From assembly GCA_947652605.1 (NCBI GenBank), contig OX393581.1, forward strand, positions 24,360,788-24,424,787: a stretch of DNA of 64,000 nt, given 5' to 3'. Source of the stretch: Elmis aenea (lineage: Eukaryota > Arthropoda > Insecta > Coleoptera > Elmidae). The position numbers and the translations under genes are program-made. Below are positions 14,313 through 25,360 of this stretch, one piece after another (within the stretch, counting starts at the first letter, position 1; each line of letters starts with the position of its first letter). The notes below the pieces were generated by a model that did not search any database, was not told where the DNA came from, and was given only the letters and a program-made list of their open reading frames with translations.

Positions 14313-14660
14313 CAGTGAGCTCGCGTTATAAGCAACCCATGATATAAGCAACTCTCGTTATAAGCAACACTTGATATAAGCAACTATTGTATCAAAGTAC
14401 ACGATATAAGTAGGGTGACCATCCGTACTGTAATACAGTACAGTACTGTATTTTAAGGCGCTGTACAGGGTGGACCAAATTCGAATGTTTTACGGGGTAT
14501 CTCGGTTACCGTAATAAATAGCGAAAATCGGATTTCGGTCTCTTGGGCTATTTTTTAGAGAAAATAATGCTTGTGTAATCAGATTTTTTCTATCGGATTC
14601 CATTTTGGCACTACAGACGAAAAATGAAATTTCATCATTTTTGAAAATGTGCTGTAACTT

Positions 14661-14782
14661 TAATACAATCTTGGTTTCCGGGTTTGGAACCGCGTCTTCT
14701 ATATTTAGAAGTAGTTGACGTTTCGACCATTGTGTCTTGGTCTTTTTCAAAACGACTGAGTGAAAGCCTCAAGAATAAAATA
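14661..14782. mobile_element. 122-bp insertion with 12-bp target duplication
   Basis: GTGCTGTAACTT flanks the insert on both sides (14649-14660 and 14783-14794), and the opposite arm of the host palindrome (around 15690-15705) has the uninterrupted site. The insert contains GTTGACGTTTCGACCATTG and ends in an A-rich AATAAAATA tail. That and the variable-length target duplication suggest a target-primed (LINE/SINE-like) insertion of a short 3' fragment. Confidence 0.75.
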
Positions 14783-15020
14783 GTGCTGTAACTTCTTTAT
14801 TTATTAAATTAGAACAAAATGTTGTAGAGGTTTTTTATATAGATTTTTTTGCTTAATTTAAAAACAAAAGTATTTTTTTCTTAGCCACCTTGACTTTCGA
14901 GATATGGAGTAAACTCACATTTTTTTAATTGGAAACCCTAGTTGGCCATGACTTTATGTGAAAGAGTATTTTTTTAGCTTTTCAAAAATATATAGTTTTA
15001 TATATTTGTTGCAAAAAATA

Positions 15021-15069
15021 CTCCCTACACCTACGGGTAGAAGGGAATTTGATTATATATATATATATA
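15021..15069. repeat. 49-bp insertion flanked by 20-bp direct repeats
   Basis: TATATTTGTTGCAAAAAATA occurs at 15001-15020 and 15070-15089. Between them lie CTCCCTACACCTACGGGTAG, a further 13 bp and a (TA)n run. The opposite palindrome arm has only one copy of the 20-mer, so the left-arm state is derived. The mechanism is unclear (target-primed insertion or repair of a staggered break). Confidence 0.65.
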
Positions 15070-16431
15070 TATATTTGTTGCAAAAAATAACCAAGATATG
15101 GCCAATTTTGTAAAAATTCGATCATCAAAGTTTGCCATGATTTCGTAAACAAGTGATGTTTGCAATTATTAAACAACTAAACGTCATTGCCAAATAAATT
15201 CTGCAGCAACCGCTATGTTTTTATCTTTTACAAAGTAATATTCTAACATATTAAACTTTTCAAAGAGTTCAAATTTAGCAATGTTCACAATACCACAATA
15301 AACAGTTATAAAATACAAAATAATACACGGATTTGCTTTAAAAATTAAAAATTTACTTCGAAATGACGTTTAGTTGTTTAATAATAGCAAACATCACTTG
15401 TTTATGAAATCATGGCAAACTTTGATGATCGAATTTTTAAAAATTGGCCATATCTTGGTTATTTTTTGCAACAAATATATAAAACTATATATTTTTGAAA
15501 AGCTAAAAAAATACTCTTTCACATAAAGTCATGGCCAACTAGGGTTTCCATTTAAAAAAATGTGAGTTTACTCCAAATCTCGAAAGTCAAGGTGGCTAAG
15601 AAAAAAATACTTTTGTTTTTAAATTAAGCAAAAAAATCTATATAAAAAACCTCTATAACATTTTGTTCTAATTTAATAAGTAAAGAAGTTACAGCTCATT
15701 TTCAAAAATGATGAAATTTCATTTTTCGTCTGTAGTGCCAAAATGGAATCCGATAGAAAAAATCTGATTACACAGGCGTTATTTTCTCTAAAAAATAGCC
15801 CAAGAGACCGAAATCCGATTCTCGCTATCTATTACGGTAACCGAGATACCCCGTAAAACATTCGAATTTGGTCCACCCTGTACTGTATGATTTAAAAAGA
15901 AATAAATGTACTGTATTTTATTTTTTTGTACTGTATGTACTGTATTTTTAATGTAATGAAAATTGTGCTAAATATAAATTTCAGAAGTTGTAAAAAATAA
16001 GTTTTTAACCTTTTCAGGCCTGGTGTCTATTACAATGGACACACAGTTCACAAGCATTTTGTAAATAACTTTGTAGTATATTTCTGTTCCACATGAGTTT
16101 TTAATGAAAGGTAGAATACTGTGTTATAGACTTTAAACGATATGAGTGCCTTTTACATAGCGCAAGGCACAAACATATTATTCAATATAATTTCCATCTT
16201 CAAAATTCGTGAGAGCAAAAACATAAACAAACTTCATCTACATTTTTTGTTCTGTTCTTCCTAAAACACATTTTTTGTTCCGGTCTTTTAAAAAAAATAA
16301 TCGTGAAAGCAAAAAAAAAACGTAATCCACCTTTTGTACTGTATTTTTGTCTAGAAATAATGGTCACAGTAGATATAAGCAACTGTCAGTGTGACAGTTA
16401 AAAATACAAATATCTAAAATACTATTGCAGA

Positions 16432-16505
16432 TATAACAATGATATTTTTCGGATTCAATGAAAACATTAAGGTTGCAATGCGACTTCCGGTTCAACTGGA
16501 AACGG
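16432..16505 (-). repeat. Fragment of the 12404/41811 repeat family, inverted
   Basis: TTTTCGGATTCAATGAAAAC...CGACTTCCGGTTCAACTGGA is the reverse complement of words found at 12430-12490 and 41840-41900. It lies in the Tigger-like element, just right of the hAT. Confidence 0.55.
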
Positions 16506-17273
16506 CAGGAGCGGACCGTTAACTTTGGGGGCCCTGGTCTAATACTGTTTGGGGGCCTACCCACTTAACCCGAGTTAACCCAAGTTTGGATTAGTTGTGA
16601 TGACTCATTCGCCATTTTGCAGAAAAACTTTTTTACCCTATTTTAAATAGGAAAAATAAACATCAAACAAATAAAAAATAAAATATATTAGGTATTACTT
16701 TTAGTGACAAACAAAAAAACGAAACAACAAACTTTTAGGTAAAAAAAAAACAAAAATAATAAATATTCCTTAAAAAAATAAAGAAAACATTGTAGTAGTT
16801 ATATAATATGGCTATTTTTAATACATTATAGTAATTAATTTAAAGCGCAACTCTTCAGCATTTTTGCGCTGCAAATTCTTTAATTTGATTATCATATTGT
16901 AAATCTTTGGTTCAATCTGAATTTATTGAAAGAATTGATAAATATTTTAATCTTTCATTCGTCATTGCTGTCCTATATTTGTTTTCTATATAGGACAGCC
17001 TAGAAAAGGATCGCTCCGCCTCACACACAGCTGGTGATTGACAACGCCAATTTTTTTTTAAAGATTGTATAGCAATTCGGAAAAACATCGACACGCTTCT
17101 TTTCATAAATTAACTTGAATAATATATCACCGCATGAGTCGTATGAATCTCGCTTAGTCTGTAAGTAGGACTTTAACTGAATGCATTCATTGACTAAATG
17201 TTCGTCTATGTCTTCCGAATAATAATCAACAACATTACGTGCACTTTTCAAATCAATATTCTCGATATAAATG

Positions 17274-18862
17274 CATAGGCGCCGACTTTCTAAACTCGCT
17301 AGGGGGGCAGGAGATACTCATTAACTACAATAGGTACCAGGACATGAAACCGTTTAAAAAACTGATGAACCGTTATTTTTTGTCCGTGAAAGTGATTTTT
17401 AACCGAAACCGTTATTTTTAATGGCAAAAAACGGTAACCTTTTTTAAATAAAAATTACTTAAAAAAAAATCAAAAATCTGTACTAAATACGATTAGTTTA
17501 CCAAAAGTTATTACTGAACGCTTGATTGTAGGTACATCTATATAATATATAAAAGAGCTTGTTTGTGTGTTTGTTTGTTTGTTTGTTTGTTCGCTATAGA
17601 ATCCTAGGTCCGTTGACCGATCGGGACCAAATTTTGCACAGTTACTATTTAGGACCTTGCAGATCTAACGCCAAACTTTAAGTACAAGCACATATTACCA
17701 ATTTAAAAAAAAAAAAATTACTTGGACGGGATTCGATCTTACGTCGGCAAATACCTGGTCAAAACACGATACGGCGAGGTGTATTTCTCAAGTAAAGATT
17801 GTTTTGTATACAATTAGTAATAAATGTACATGAAGTATTATTTTTATTAGTACATTTTTAATTGAAACGACGAAAGAAAATAAATTTGAGTTATTATTCA
17901 ATTTTTAAGCAATAAATAGTTATTTTTTAATGAATTATAAGAAAATGGAAAGATGATTGATCAGAGTATGTCATTTGTGTATGATTTGGAATTATTGGGC
18001 TTATTCAAGTTAAAAAAGTAATTAAAATTGTAATCGCCCGTGCAACGCCGGGTAAATCATCTTGTATATTATAAAATTATAATTAGATAGGAGCATTTTT
18101 ATTTCATAATTTGTATTTCTAATCTAAATAATGACAAAAATCGGGTTTTTAAGCGGTTTTTAAAACCGGTTTATAAGTTAAATCGTTTTTTTACGAAAAA
18201 AAAAGGTATTCAAACAAAAACTGTCATAAAAATAAAGTTCTTGATTTCGGTTAACCGCTGACCAAATTTTTTTCCTGATAGGTACAAAATTAAAGTTTAT
18301 TCAAAATGCTAATTAAATAAATTACATAGTTAAATAAAATATAAATTAATTATAAAAATTAACATATTTTAACTGTTATTGCCGGAAAAAGTGAAAAGAA
18401 CTAACAGATTAAAAGAAAATATTTACGAGAGAAAAAAGAATTTAGACATTTTCATATTTTTTGCTATAACATCTGAAGTACGAAGAATTTTGTACTTTTT
18501 TAACTAAATGCTTTGGTAAAAAATATATTTTATCTTTAAATAGCGGGAATTTACTGGAAAGGATGATGGCACACAACTGGTCAACTGTTAATAGCTTGGG
18601 GTTAAGAAATGAGAACGATGCACAAGTAGGTAGGTAGATATTGGTATTGGTACATAGTCTCAGTCCAGTCTCAGAATGGACAAAAAAAACAAAGTTTGGC
18701 ACTAAATGTAAGTTGTATTCCAATGTGATCTGTGCTGTTTGGCATAATTAAAATTTGATATGCAGAAGTTAGCTTTTACGATGTCGCATGGGGGCGATGC
18801 CCCCCTAGTTCAATCGGTACGGGGGCACGAGCCCCGTTGCCCCCGTGTAGTCGGCGCCTATG
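17274..18862. mobile_element. hAT element inside a hAT transposase
   Basis: The tips CATAGGCGCCGAC (inverted at the right end) are flanked by the perfect 8-bp TATAAATG (17266-17273 and 18863-18870). Subterminal GGGGGCA / GGGGGCGATGCCCCC motifs are present. The body holds a Helitron-like segment (17537-18065) and several AACCGTTATTTTT / AACCG words. No transposase of its own was seen. Confidence 0.85.
17537..18065 (+). mobile_element. Helitron-like non-autonomous element
   Basis: The start TCTATATAATATATAAAAGA is followed by a GTTTGTTT run and the phrase GACCGATCGGGACCAAATTT, common at the 5' part of insect Helitron-like elements. Near the end a GC hairpin, CCCG-TGCAACGC-CGGG, precedes CTTGT, one base off the CTRRT terminus. 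Class assignment is from structure only. Confidence 0.5.
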
Positions 18863-19427
18863 TATAAATGTCTTGCAAATCCAATAAAAATTTGAATCTT
18901 TTGCTAAATTCCCCATATACATGGCCTCTTCTGTTAAAATCCACAATTAACTTATCTAATGCAACGTTTAGCGTATCCCGTTTAAATTTTTCTGCTCCAT
19001 TTAGTAAAACTTTCTCTGTAGATTTATCCGAAAATTTGGAAGTAATACGTCTTTTTTTTATATCATAAATTTCGTTTGTTTTCTAGATATTGACAGGTTA
19101 AAGTTTGGTACAACTGATGCAAGACTTTTAGAATTCATATAATAGTATTTGCAAAAAGGTAGTTTTAATATTCATTTTTTTTTTTACTGCGATTATCTAA
19201 ATACAGGTATCGGCACCCCTTGGTGAATGTGCGACAAAATTTTGAGTGCCACACGGAAAGATTTCCTAAATTGTTTATGGGTCTTGGTCAGTAAAATATA
19301 AAATTTAGGGCAACAAAAATATGAAAACATCGAATAGAAAAAATAAATCAACTTTTTGGCACTGCCAGCCTAAGGTTAATATTATCAAAGGCACAAGAAA
19401 TTTTTAGGAGTTAAGATTATTAATATA

Positions 19428-19911
19428 CAGCGTCATTCAAAAAGTGTGCAACAAATAAAAAAGTTCTTTATTATTGATTTATCAGAAAATTTTATTCTTG
19501 ATAAAAGTTGGTGCATGGTCTAAAACTAATTTTAAGATGAAAAAAAGTTCAATAAAATGTCATAGGACACTAGATTTTAGAAATTTTTGAAATATTCGCA
19601 AGAGTAAAGTGCCCTTACTCCTTACTTTAAGAGACACAAACAAATTCTATTGGAAAAAGTTATTTAGAATCTAAGAATCGAGCTAGGTTTATATTCTGAC
19701 GGTCATATTCTCATTTTTATATTTTACGAAATTTTAACATTCAAAAAATCAAAAAGCCACTAAAATCTAGTGTCATGGACTTTTTATTAATTTTTTTTTC
19801 ATCTTAAAATTGGTTTTAGACCATGCACCAACTTTTATTATGAATAACATTTTTAGAGAAATCGATAATAAAAAACTTTTCCATATGTTGCAGACTGTTT
19901 GAATTACGCTG
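19428..19911. mobile_element. Palindromic MITE (CAGCGTMATTCAAA tips)
   Basis: TA-flanked, with inverted arms of about 200 bp. Paired words include TTGGTGCATGGTCTAAAAC and its complement, and CACTAGATTTTAG and its complement. Non-coding, nested in the Tigger-like element. Confidence 0.8.
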
Positions 19912-19948
19912 TATAATAATAGATATAATAAACTAGTAGGTGAAATTA

Positions 19949-20145
19949 CTAAAATTTTTTGGCTTTATATAATTTACCAAAGACCATCAAGTTCAATTTA
20001 TGATTGCCGGAGGAATTAGCACACGGCATAATAGTAACTCGTTGTTTAGATATTTTTCTCCCGGGAATATTTTTCTTACGGGAATTAACAACAGTTTTGT
20101 CCGGTAAACACTTATAAAATAAGGCCGTTCCATCCGCACTGTATA
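19949..20145 (-). pseudogene. Tigger/jerky-family DDE transposase fragment
   Basis: The minus strand reads YSADGTALFYKCLPDKTVV, then PGRKISKQRVTIMPCANSSG, then HKLNLMVFGK, stopping at TAG 19951-19949. This is the first-aspartate block of the DDE_1 domain of pogo/Tigger transposases (NaDETGLfyk..PdKT..SKeRiTvl.caNatG.hKl..lvIGk). Here the Asp is present but the following Glu is Gly. About 65 codons remain. Confidence 0.85.
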
Positions 20146-20448
20146 CTTGCTATGATATCAAATCTTTTTATTTTTATTTTAGAGATGTACAAGTACGACT
20201 GAAGGTACGTGGCACGCGCGTTTATCGTTTGACATAGGTAGCGGCGTAGCGCACATTCACATATCACCATAACAACGCGATCGCGGTCGCGTTGTTATGG
20301 TGTGAACTTTTATTTTTAGTTTTATTACTAAAAAGAAGATTTATTTATGTTAAAAATCTAATTGTGTCTATTTCTATCATATAAGCAACTTTCACGTTAT
20401 AAGCAACTTTTAGTATTGGAATTGGCAGCTTATAACGCGAGCTCACTG

Positions 20449-20690
20449 TATATATTTCAAAAAGAATTCGTTCGATAGTTTAGTTGACAATAGTGTCTTG
20501 GTGATTGATGACTAGTTAAAATTTTAAAATAATATACAGGGTGTTTCTTATGCCCACTTGGCTAAATTTCAAACACGAATTAGTCAACTTTTTGAATTGA
20601 GAACACCTTATATATTTCAGCATTTTCTTACTGAAAATTTAATTGTCTTTATAAGTCCCCGCCCTGCCTTACATTTAAAATTTAACTTTT
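20449..20690. repeat. Dispersed repeat, right part (continues 13744-14312)
   Basis: GACAATAGTGTCTTGGTGAT and the following TGACTAGTTAAAATTTTAAA match 22400-22450, then both continue through CAGGGTGTTTCTTATG-like words. This joins across the Tigger insertion to the segment ending at 14312. Confidence 0.65.
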
Positions 20691-20705
20691 GTTTAAACGT
20701 TAAAT

Positions 20706-21219
20706 GTAAGTTCGCGTTCACAATGAACGTAGTAGATAGCCGATAGTGGTTAGTGCGTAAGTCCGCGTTCACAATGAATGTAGTAGATAGCAGATAGTGG
20801 TTAGTGGTTAGTGCGTAATACGTAAAAAGTCCGTAACGAAATGTTTACTTGGATACAGTTAGCGACCGACTTGTTTGTAGCATAGCACAGTGATAGCACA
20901 TAACCTCAATTTAAACGCGGAAGGTTGTTTATCAAATTGACACCATGTATTCTACTTATTTATTTGTACATGATGATTTGTGGAGGATTATAAAGGTAAT
21001 AAGTAGTATTAAACAGTGTTCAAAATTATTGTACATAGTTTTAATTAATTTGAAACATTAAAAAAAAACATAGATACTTCACTTTAGTTACCATAGTTAC
21101 TAGGTTACTACGTAAATCCTACGTCCATTGTGAGCACTTGCATTTGATTCTATGCATTCCAGCTTTAGCTACTAACCACTAACCACTATCTACTACGTTC
21201 ATTATGAACGCGGACTTAT
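20706..21219. mobile_element. MITE with GTAGTAGATAGC inverted repeats
   Basis: TAAGTCCGCGTTCACAATGA...GATAGTGGTTAGT near 20756-20812 recurs inverted near 21172-21219 (ACTAACCACTATCTACTACG...). The left arm is additionally duplicated in tandem (20706-20755). No target duplication was resolved. Non-coding. Confidence 0.65.
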
Positions 21220-22109
21220 GCTAGCATTATGCTAGACGCTAGAGTGTGCTGTTAAGTTTTTGATTTTGCTGTTTTCGATTCAATTTGAAGTTGGGGGTGT
21301 AGTGTAGTTAGATTTTAGGTTGGTAGTAGAAACCAGTTTTGACCGCCAAGAACATAAGGGGTGTTCCTAGCGCATGTAACCTGTGTATTAAAGTGTATTT
21401 TATTTTAAAGATAGTTTCACGGGAATAGTGTTTCATTACCACTATGGCCCAATATATTACAGGGGGGCTGTGGACACGTAATTTTAAACATTTTGTTTAG
21501 GCAAATATTTTGTATAGAAATTTTAGGTTCTATATACCTATCGATTATTACTATTGAACGATGTTCTCAATGAAGAACGCTTAGTATGATTATAGATGTT
21601 GGAGATACAAAATTTTCTTTAATTATCTCGTTTTAGAGACCAGCAAAGACATTAAAACGTACCGCAAACATGAGCAAATAATGAACGGTCGGCCTTTATC
21701 CCCACCACTTTTCTCGCATTTTGCTGTAAGGAGTCGGCCCGCTAGTATAACGAAGGCCCCGGTCAAACGCTTAGGTCGTCAATAAAGCACTCATCTAGGC
21801 TGGCTTGTTGTATTTAAGTGACTTTTCTGTTATTTGTCTTATAACAAAGACAGCATCCGTGCAGGATCTTCCTGATCTAAATCCTTGTTGTTCATCTGAC
21901 AGCGAAGTGATACTGTTAATTCTGTTCGTTAACACTTTTGTTGTTAGCCAACGTTGTGTTCAACAGGTTTATTCCTGTGTAGTTGAAGGGTACGTTCTTA
22001 TCTCCTTTTATAAACGTAAAAATGGTGGTGCTGGTTCGTCATTCATCTGTTATTCTGTGTTTATACAGTGTACAAAAAGTAGCGTAACGGATCAATATCT
22101 CGTCTTGTG
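21220..22109. other. Unassigned, possibly a degraded LTR
   Basis: No protein similarity is recognised. A 101-codon open frame at 21805-22110 has no domain. GC-rich words (GGAGTCGGCCCGC, GAAGGCCCCGGTC) followed by AATAAAGCACTC near 21783 could be the promoter/R region of a solo LTR, but I could not find paired ends. Confidence 0.3.
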
Positions 22110-22600
22110 ATAATTTTACAAAAAAAAGTTTTGAATAATAAAAGTTGTTTGTGACAGTGTTTTGTTTTAGCGCACTGATACGTCACTTTGTTTTCTTAAA
22201 TAGAACACCCTGTATATTTTGCACTTTTAAGATGCAGAATTAAATTGTCTTTCAAAACGTATAAGGTTTTATGTGCCTAAAATCAATCGTTTTTAAGTTA
22301 TTTAAGTTTTTATGAAAATTTTGACAGAAACAGGACTCTAAGAAAATATTGATATTTCACAACATAGCAATTTCAGAACGAATTTCTTTGAAACTATGTT
22401 CGACAATAGTATCATAGTGATTGCTGACTAGTTAAAATTTTAAAATAATGCACAGGGTGTTTTTTATGCTCGGTCCAATTGGTTAAACTTTAAACAAGGA
22501 TAAGTTAATATTTTTAAATGGAACACCCTATATATTTTTACATATTCTTATCGATAATTGAATTATCTTTAAAATTTGGTAAAGGTTTATGTCTAAAATT
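22110..22600. repeat. Uninterrupted reference copy of the 13744/20449 repeat
   Basis: This contiguous copy shares the order of words seen in the two separated segments at 13744-14312 and 20449-20690, including two CAGGGTGTT/AACACCCTGTATAT-type tips (near 22205 and 22453). Confidence 0.6.
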
Positions 22601-23341
22601 AATATTTCTCGAGTTATTGCGGTTTTCATGATAATTAATGGGCACAAACAAAATATTTAATAGAAATTAACTAGTCGGCTTTGGAAATATCTCCATAATT
22701 TGTTTTAAATGTCAAATAACGCTCTATTTCTTCTTTAAGCTATATGTTTACCTGATTATAAATTAGTTTAATAAAAAACAATAAAATCGAAATTGTTGTG
22801 TTGTGTTGCAAATAAAATAATTAATTTATACCTTGATTTTTTGCTTTGTTTAGGCGTTCTTTTGTTTCTTTATCAGCTAATAGTTGAAACTCGACGTTAT
22901 TAATTCATGGCTTGCTTAACTTTTTTGATCAAAATCGTTTTTTAATATTAGAGCCATTAAATATCAAAATAAATGTATATCAGTGGCACATCATTGAAAA
23001 GAGAAAAACATAAGCTCTCGAATGACACTAGAATCAACTATGGTAAGTTTATGCTGTATCTCGTAAAGTAGGCAATATTAAAAAAAATGATTGCCGCCAT
23101 TTTATAGCCATCAAAAATATCTACCACTTTTGTTAAAAACTGTTTTTGCTATATCTCATAGCAACTGAGATAAATTCATGTAAAGATATGACACATTTTT
23201 GGTTTTTCATCAATATCAAGTTAGCCTTGAATTTTTTTTTTAAACAAAAACATCGCTGTATTGCTCTATGAAGTAGGTAACTTTCGTTCAACTTGACCGA
23301 CCTTGTATCTATTACGGTTTAAAAGTTACCCATGGTGAGCC
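22601..23341. other. Unassigned AT-rich sequence
   Basis: No gene was found. The text near 23140-23330 resembles the inner part of CAGGGTG-type palindromic elements but lacks a partner arm. Confidence 0.3.
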
Positions 23342-24960
23342 TCAAATTCTGAACACACTGTATATTGGAATTTCGTCCGTAGTGTTAATTTGGTATTTTA
23401 TTTGGTTTGAAAAAGTTCTCGGAGTACCTTCTTGATAAAAAATATCTGAATATTCTTTACATAATTTTTCAATTGTTTGTTTTTCTTCTGAATTTAAATG
23501 CTCTGTACGGATTTTGGTTAAGTCTAATTTTTGTTTGAATGATTCGTCCAAAATATTTAAATTAATATTTTGAATTTCTTTTCTTTCGAAATGTTCAAGC
23601 TCAATTGGTCCCAAAAAGTTTAAAGTAACTGCTTTGATAGTATTATTTAGTATTGTCGTTAATGCTTCACCGTTTTTTGCAACAGAAATACAGAAATAAA
23701 TATATATAAAAGTCCAGCCTGACTCTGTCTATCTATCTGTGACTCTATCTATCTATCTGTCTATGACTCTATCTGTAACGCATGAATATAGTAACGCAGT
23801 AAACTACTACGGGTTCATTTGACCGACTGAGTTGTGTCTATTGAACCGTAAATTTTTACTCACCGGTAACATAATAGTGTCTAACTTGCAGCTCACGGTA
23901 TTATAAAAAGTAATAGTTTAAATTTAAGATATACAATATTCCCGTCCTAGGACGGGCTAAGTGCTAGTACGCTCAAGAATTCCACAATTACGAATTTTTT
24001 GGTGGGGAATTATTATTCCACCACTCATTATTGATGTTTTAATGGATATTACCTGTTCGGTACGGGGTGCAACTGATATTAAATTTAATTCGTTTTTAAT
24101 TTTTTGGTATTGTAATTTTATTTGAGTTAGATGAGTTACTAATCTTATCTTATCCAATAAGGCCATGAAATATGTTATGAAATTAAAATAAAAACAATTT
24201 TAACTTGTTTTGTTGAGGTTATTTAAATATTTTAGAGATATGTATAAAAGCACTTTACTTGTGAGCAGATGTTTGAAATACGGTGGATACTATAAATGGG
24301 TCGTGTTGGATAACATATGAATATTTGTAAGCAAGGTCTGGGTCTATAGACGATTTTGTGGAACCTGTATCTATTAAAAATTTAAGCTTATTTTGCTGGA
24401 TACACAATATAAAAAACACTAGAATTCGAGTTATTAAATGAAATGATTTCGAGGTTTAAGTTTGGTTTTCTGTTGGGGCGTCCACCTGAAAATTAACGTC
24501 ATAGTCATATGTTTCAAGTTTCATTATCGTAATCGTCTGGGTATGTCGATAGTCCTTGAACAATGAACATCATCGCATTCGTTTTGAGAGATTTTCGTCA
24601 ATTTAGTCTGTTTCGACGTTAAAAAGTTCTTCCGAAATGAAGTTTCTTTGTTGGGGTGGATATTGAGTTTGTGGTATTTGCCAGGGTTTGTTAAATGTCT
24701 GTCTTGTAGATGTACTCATATGAGTGGGGTTTGGGAGTTTGGATTTGGTTTGAAAACGTTGGTACTTTCTTTAAATTCTTCTGAGTTTCTGAAGAATTTT
24801 TGAGGTGGGTGTGTGTCGTATTTGAATTGGTTGGGATGGAAAATTATTCTGCGCACGAAATTGGTTATTGAGCGTTTGGGCATTAAAATGTTGGATCGAA
24901 TTTTAAATTATTAGATTTTGTGGTTGATACATTCGTTTTGTGTAATTAAGTGTTTGCTTG
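23342..24960 (-). pseudogene. gypsy-type LTR retrotransposon gag-pol relic
   Basis: On the minus strand, 24940-24680 gives a Gln/Asn/Pro-rich gag-like tail (FKYDTHPPQKFF...). 24166-23969 gives the protease-to-RT linker with RTEQVISIKTSIMSGGIIIP. After the Helitron insertion, 23614-23342 continues with IELEHFERKE..NSEEKQTIEKLCKEYSDIFY and the RT entry segment TTDEIPIYSVFR. These are typical of insect gypsy (mdg1/412-like) polyproteins, here frameshifted and lacking the catalytic RT blocks. No LTRs were recognised. Confidence 0.75.
23700..23968 (+). mobile_element. Short Helitron-like element in gypsy pol
   Basis: It begins TATATATAAAAGTCCAGCC, followed by TCTATCTATCTGTGAC repeats. It ends with a strong hairpin (CCCGTCCTAGGACGGG at 23941-23956) and then CTAGT at 23964-23968, matching the Helitron 3' rule of hairpin plus CTRRT. 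It interrupts the gypsy open frame without an evident target duplication, as Helitrons do. Confidence 0.7.
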
Positions 24961-24966
24961 ACATAT

Positions 24967-25277
24967 ACATTATTTTTTGTGCGATCGTACTAGAAACAGC
25001 TGTTTGACGGACGCGTTAGCAGCCATAAAGTACTGCATTACCGGAGTTACCTTTAGCAACGGCCTAAAAAGTACTTTTCAGGCCGTTACCCTTAGCAACG
25101 GCCGATAAAGTAACTTTTTCGGCCGCTACAGCGTACGAAAAAGTAAATTTGCATTAAAGCTAACAGCATACGCCGTCATCTGTCAGTAACAGAATGTCAC
25201 GTAGTTTCTAACCTATATTTTTAAAAAATACTAAAAATTTAAATTGTTTTTAATTGGATCGCACAAAAAAATGTAAT
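24967..25277. mobile_element. MITE with TTTTTTGTGCGATC ends
   Basis: ACATTATTTTTTGTGCGATC at 24967 recurs inverted at 25257-25277. The interior contains tandemly repeated AGCAACGGCC / AAGTA-CTTTTTCGGCC words. Non-coding. Confidence 0.65.
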
Positions 25278-25302
25278 ATGCACCTCGGCCAAAACGTACT
25301 TT

Positions 25303-25360
25303 TTCGGCCTGTTTGCTGGCTTCGACTACGTCTCAGCCAGCAAACCAGACGCGGCCGAAA
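25303..25360. repeat. GC-rich hairpin beside the MITE
   Basis: TTCGGCCTGTTTGCTGGCT pairs with AGCCAGCAAACCAGACGCGG plus CCGAA across a short loop (25321-25334). It may be the end of a related element, since CTTTTTCGGCC words also occur in the MITE to its left. Confidence 0.6.

Larger units (their letters stand above)
14466..15880. mobile_element. Palindromic MITE with two insertions in one arm
   Basis: TA-flanked (14464-14465, 15881-15882). The tips begin CAGGGTGGACCAAATTCGAA. The left arm from the tip to about 15170 pairs with the right arm from about 15360 to 15880. The left arm carries two extra segments absent from the right arm (14661-14782 and 15021-15069). A diverged single-arm copy is at 35240-35528. 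Non-coding. Confidence 0.85.
14411..16371. mobile_element. hAT element nested in Tigger
   Basis: TAGGGTGACCAT and the inverse of TACTGTGACCAT form the tips. The perfect 8-bp duplication GATATAAG lies at 14403-14410 and 16372-16379 and comes from the Tigger subterminal repeat. Inside both ends the word GTACTGTATTTT recurs. The element contains a large palindromic MITE and is non-coding. Confidence 0.85.
16912..19060 (-). pseudogene. hAT transposase C-terminal relic, split by a hAT insertion
   Basis: Reading right to left, 19060-18871 encodes LDKLIVDFNRRGHVYGEF and FKFLLDLQDIYIENIDL. After the insertion at 17274-18862 the frame resumes at 17265 with SARNVVDYYSEDIDEHL. A one-base slip in an A-run near 17055 precedes the diagnostic hAT dimerisation motif (SPAVCEAERSFSRLSYIEN, then RTAMTNERLKYLSILSI). 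About 200 codons of a ZMYM/DUF4371-type hAT transposase survive. The continuity of the protein across the insertion confirms the order of events. Confidence 0.85.
14313..20448. mobile_element. Tigger/pogo-like element swollen by insertions
   Basis: The tips CAGTGAGCTCGCGTTATAAG (14313 onward) and the inverse (ending 20448) are flanked by TA. Both inner ends carry repeated ATATAAGCAAC words. A minus-strand DDE remnant (19949-20145) fits the Tigger/jerky family. The 6.1-kb span includes a hAT (14411-16371), a hAT transposase relic (16912-19060) itself split by a hAT (17274-18862), and a palindromic MITE (19428-19911), so the founding element was much shorter. Confidence 0.85.

Noticed and set aside
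14661..14782. Hammerhead-ribozyme remnant
   Set aside because: The minus strand has a GAAAC-GTC box next to a GACC/GGTC stem, but the CTGANGA core is not present, so the fold cannot be claimed.
21805..22110. 101-codon frame possibly encoded by a retroelement
   Set aside because: No motif; the area could be an LTR but paired ends were not found.
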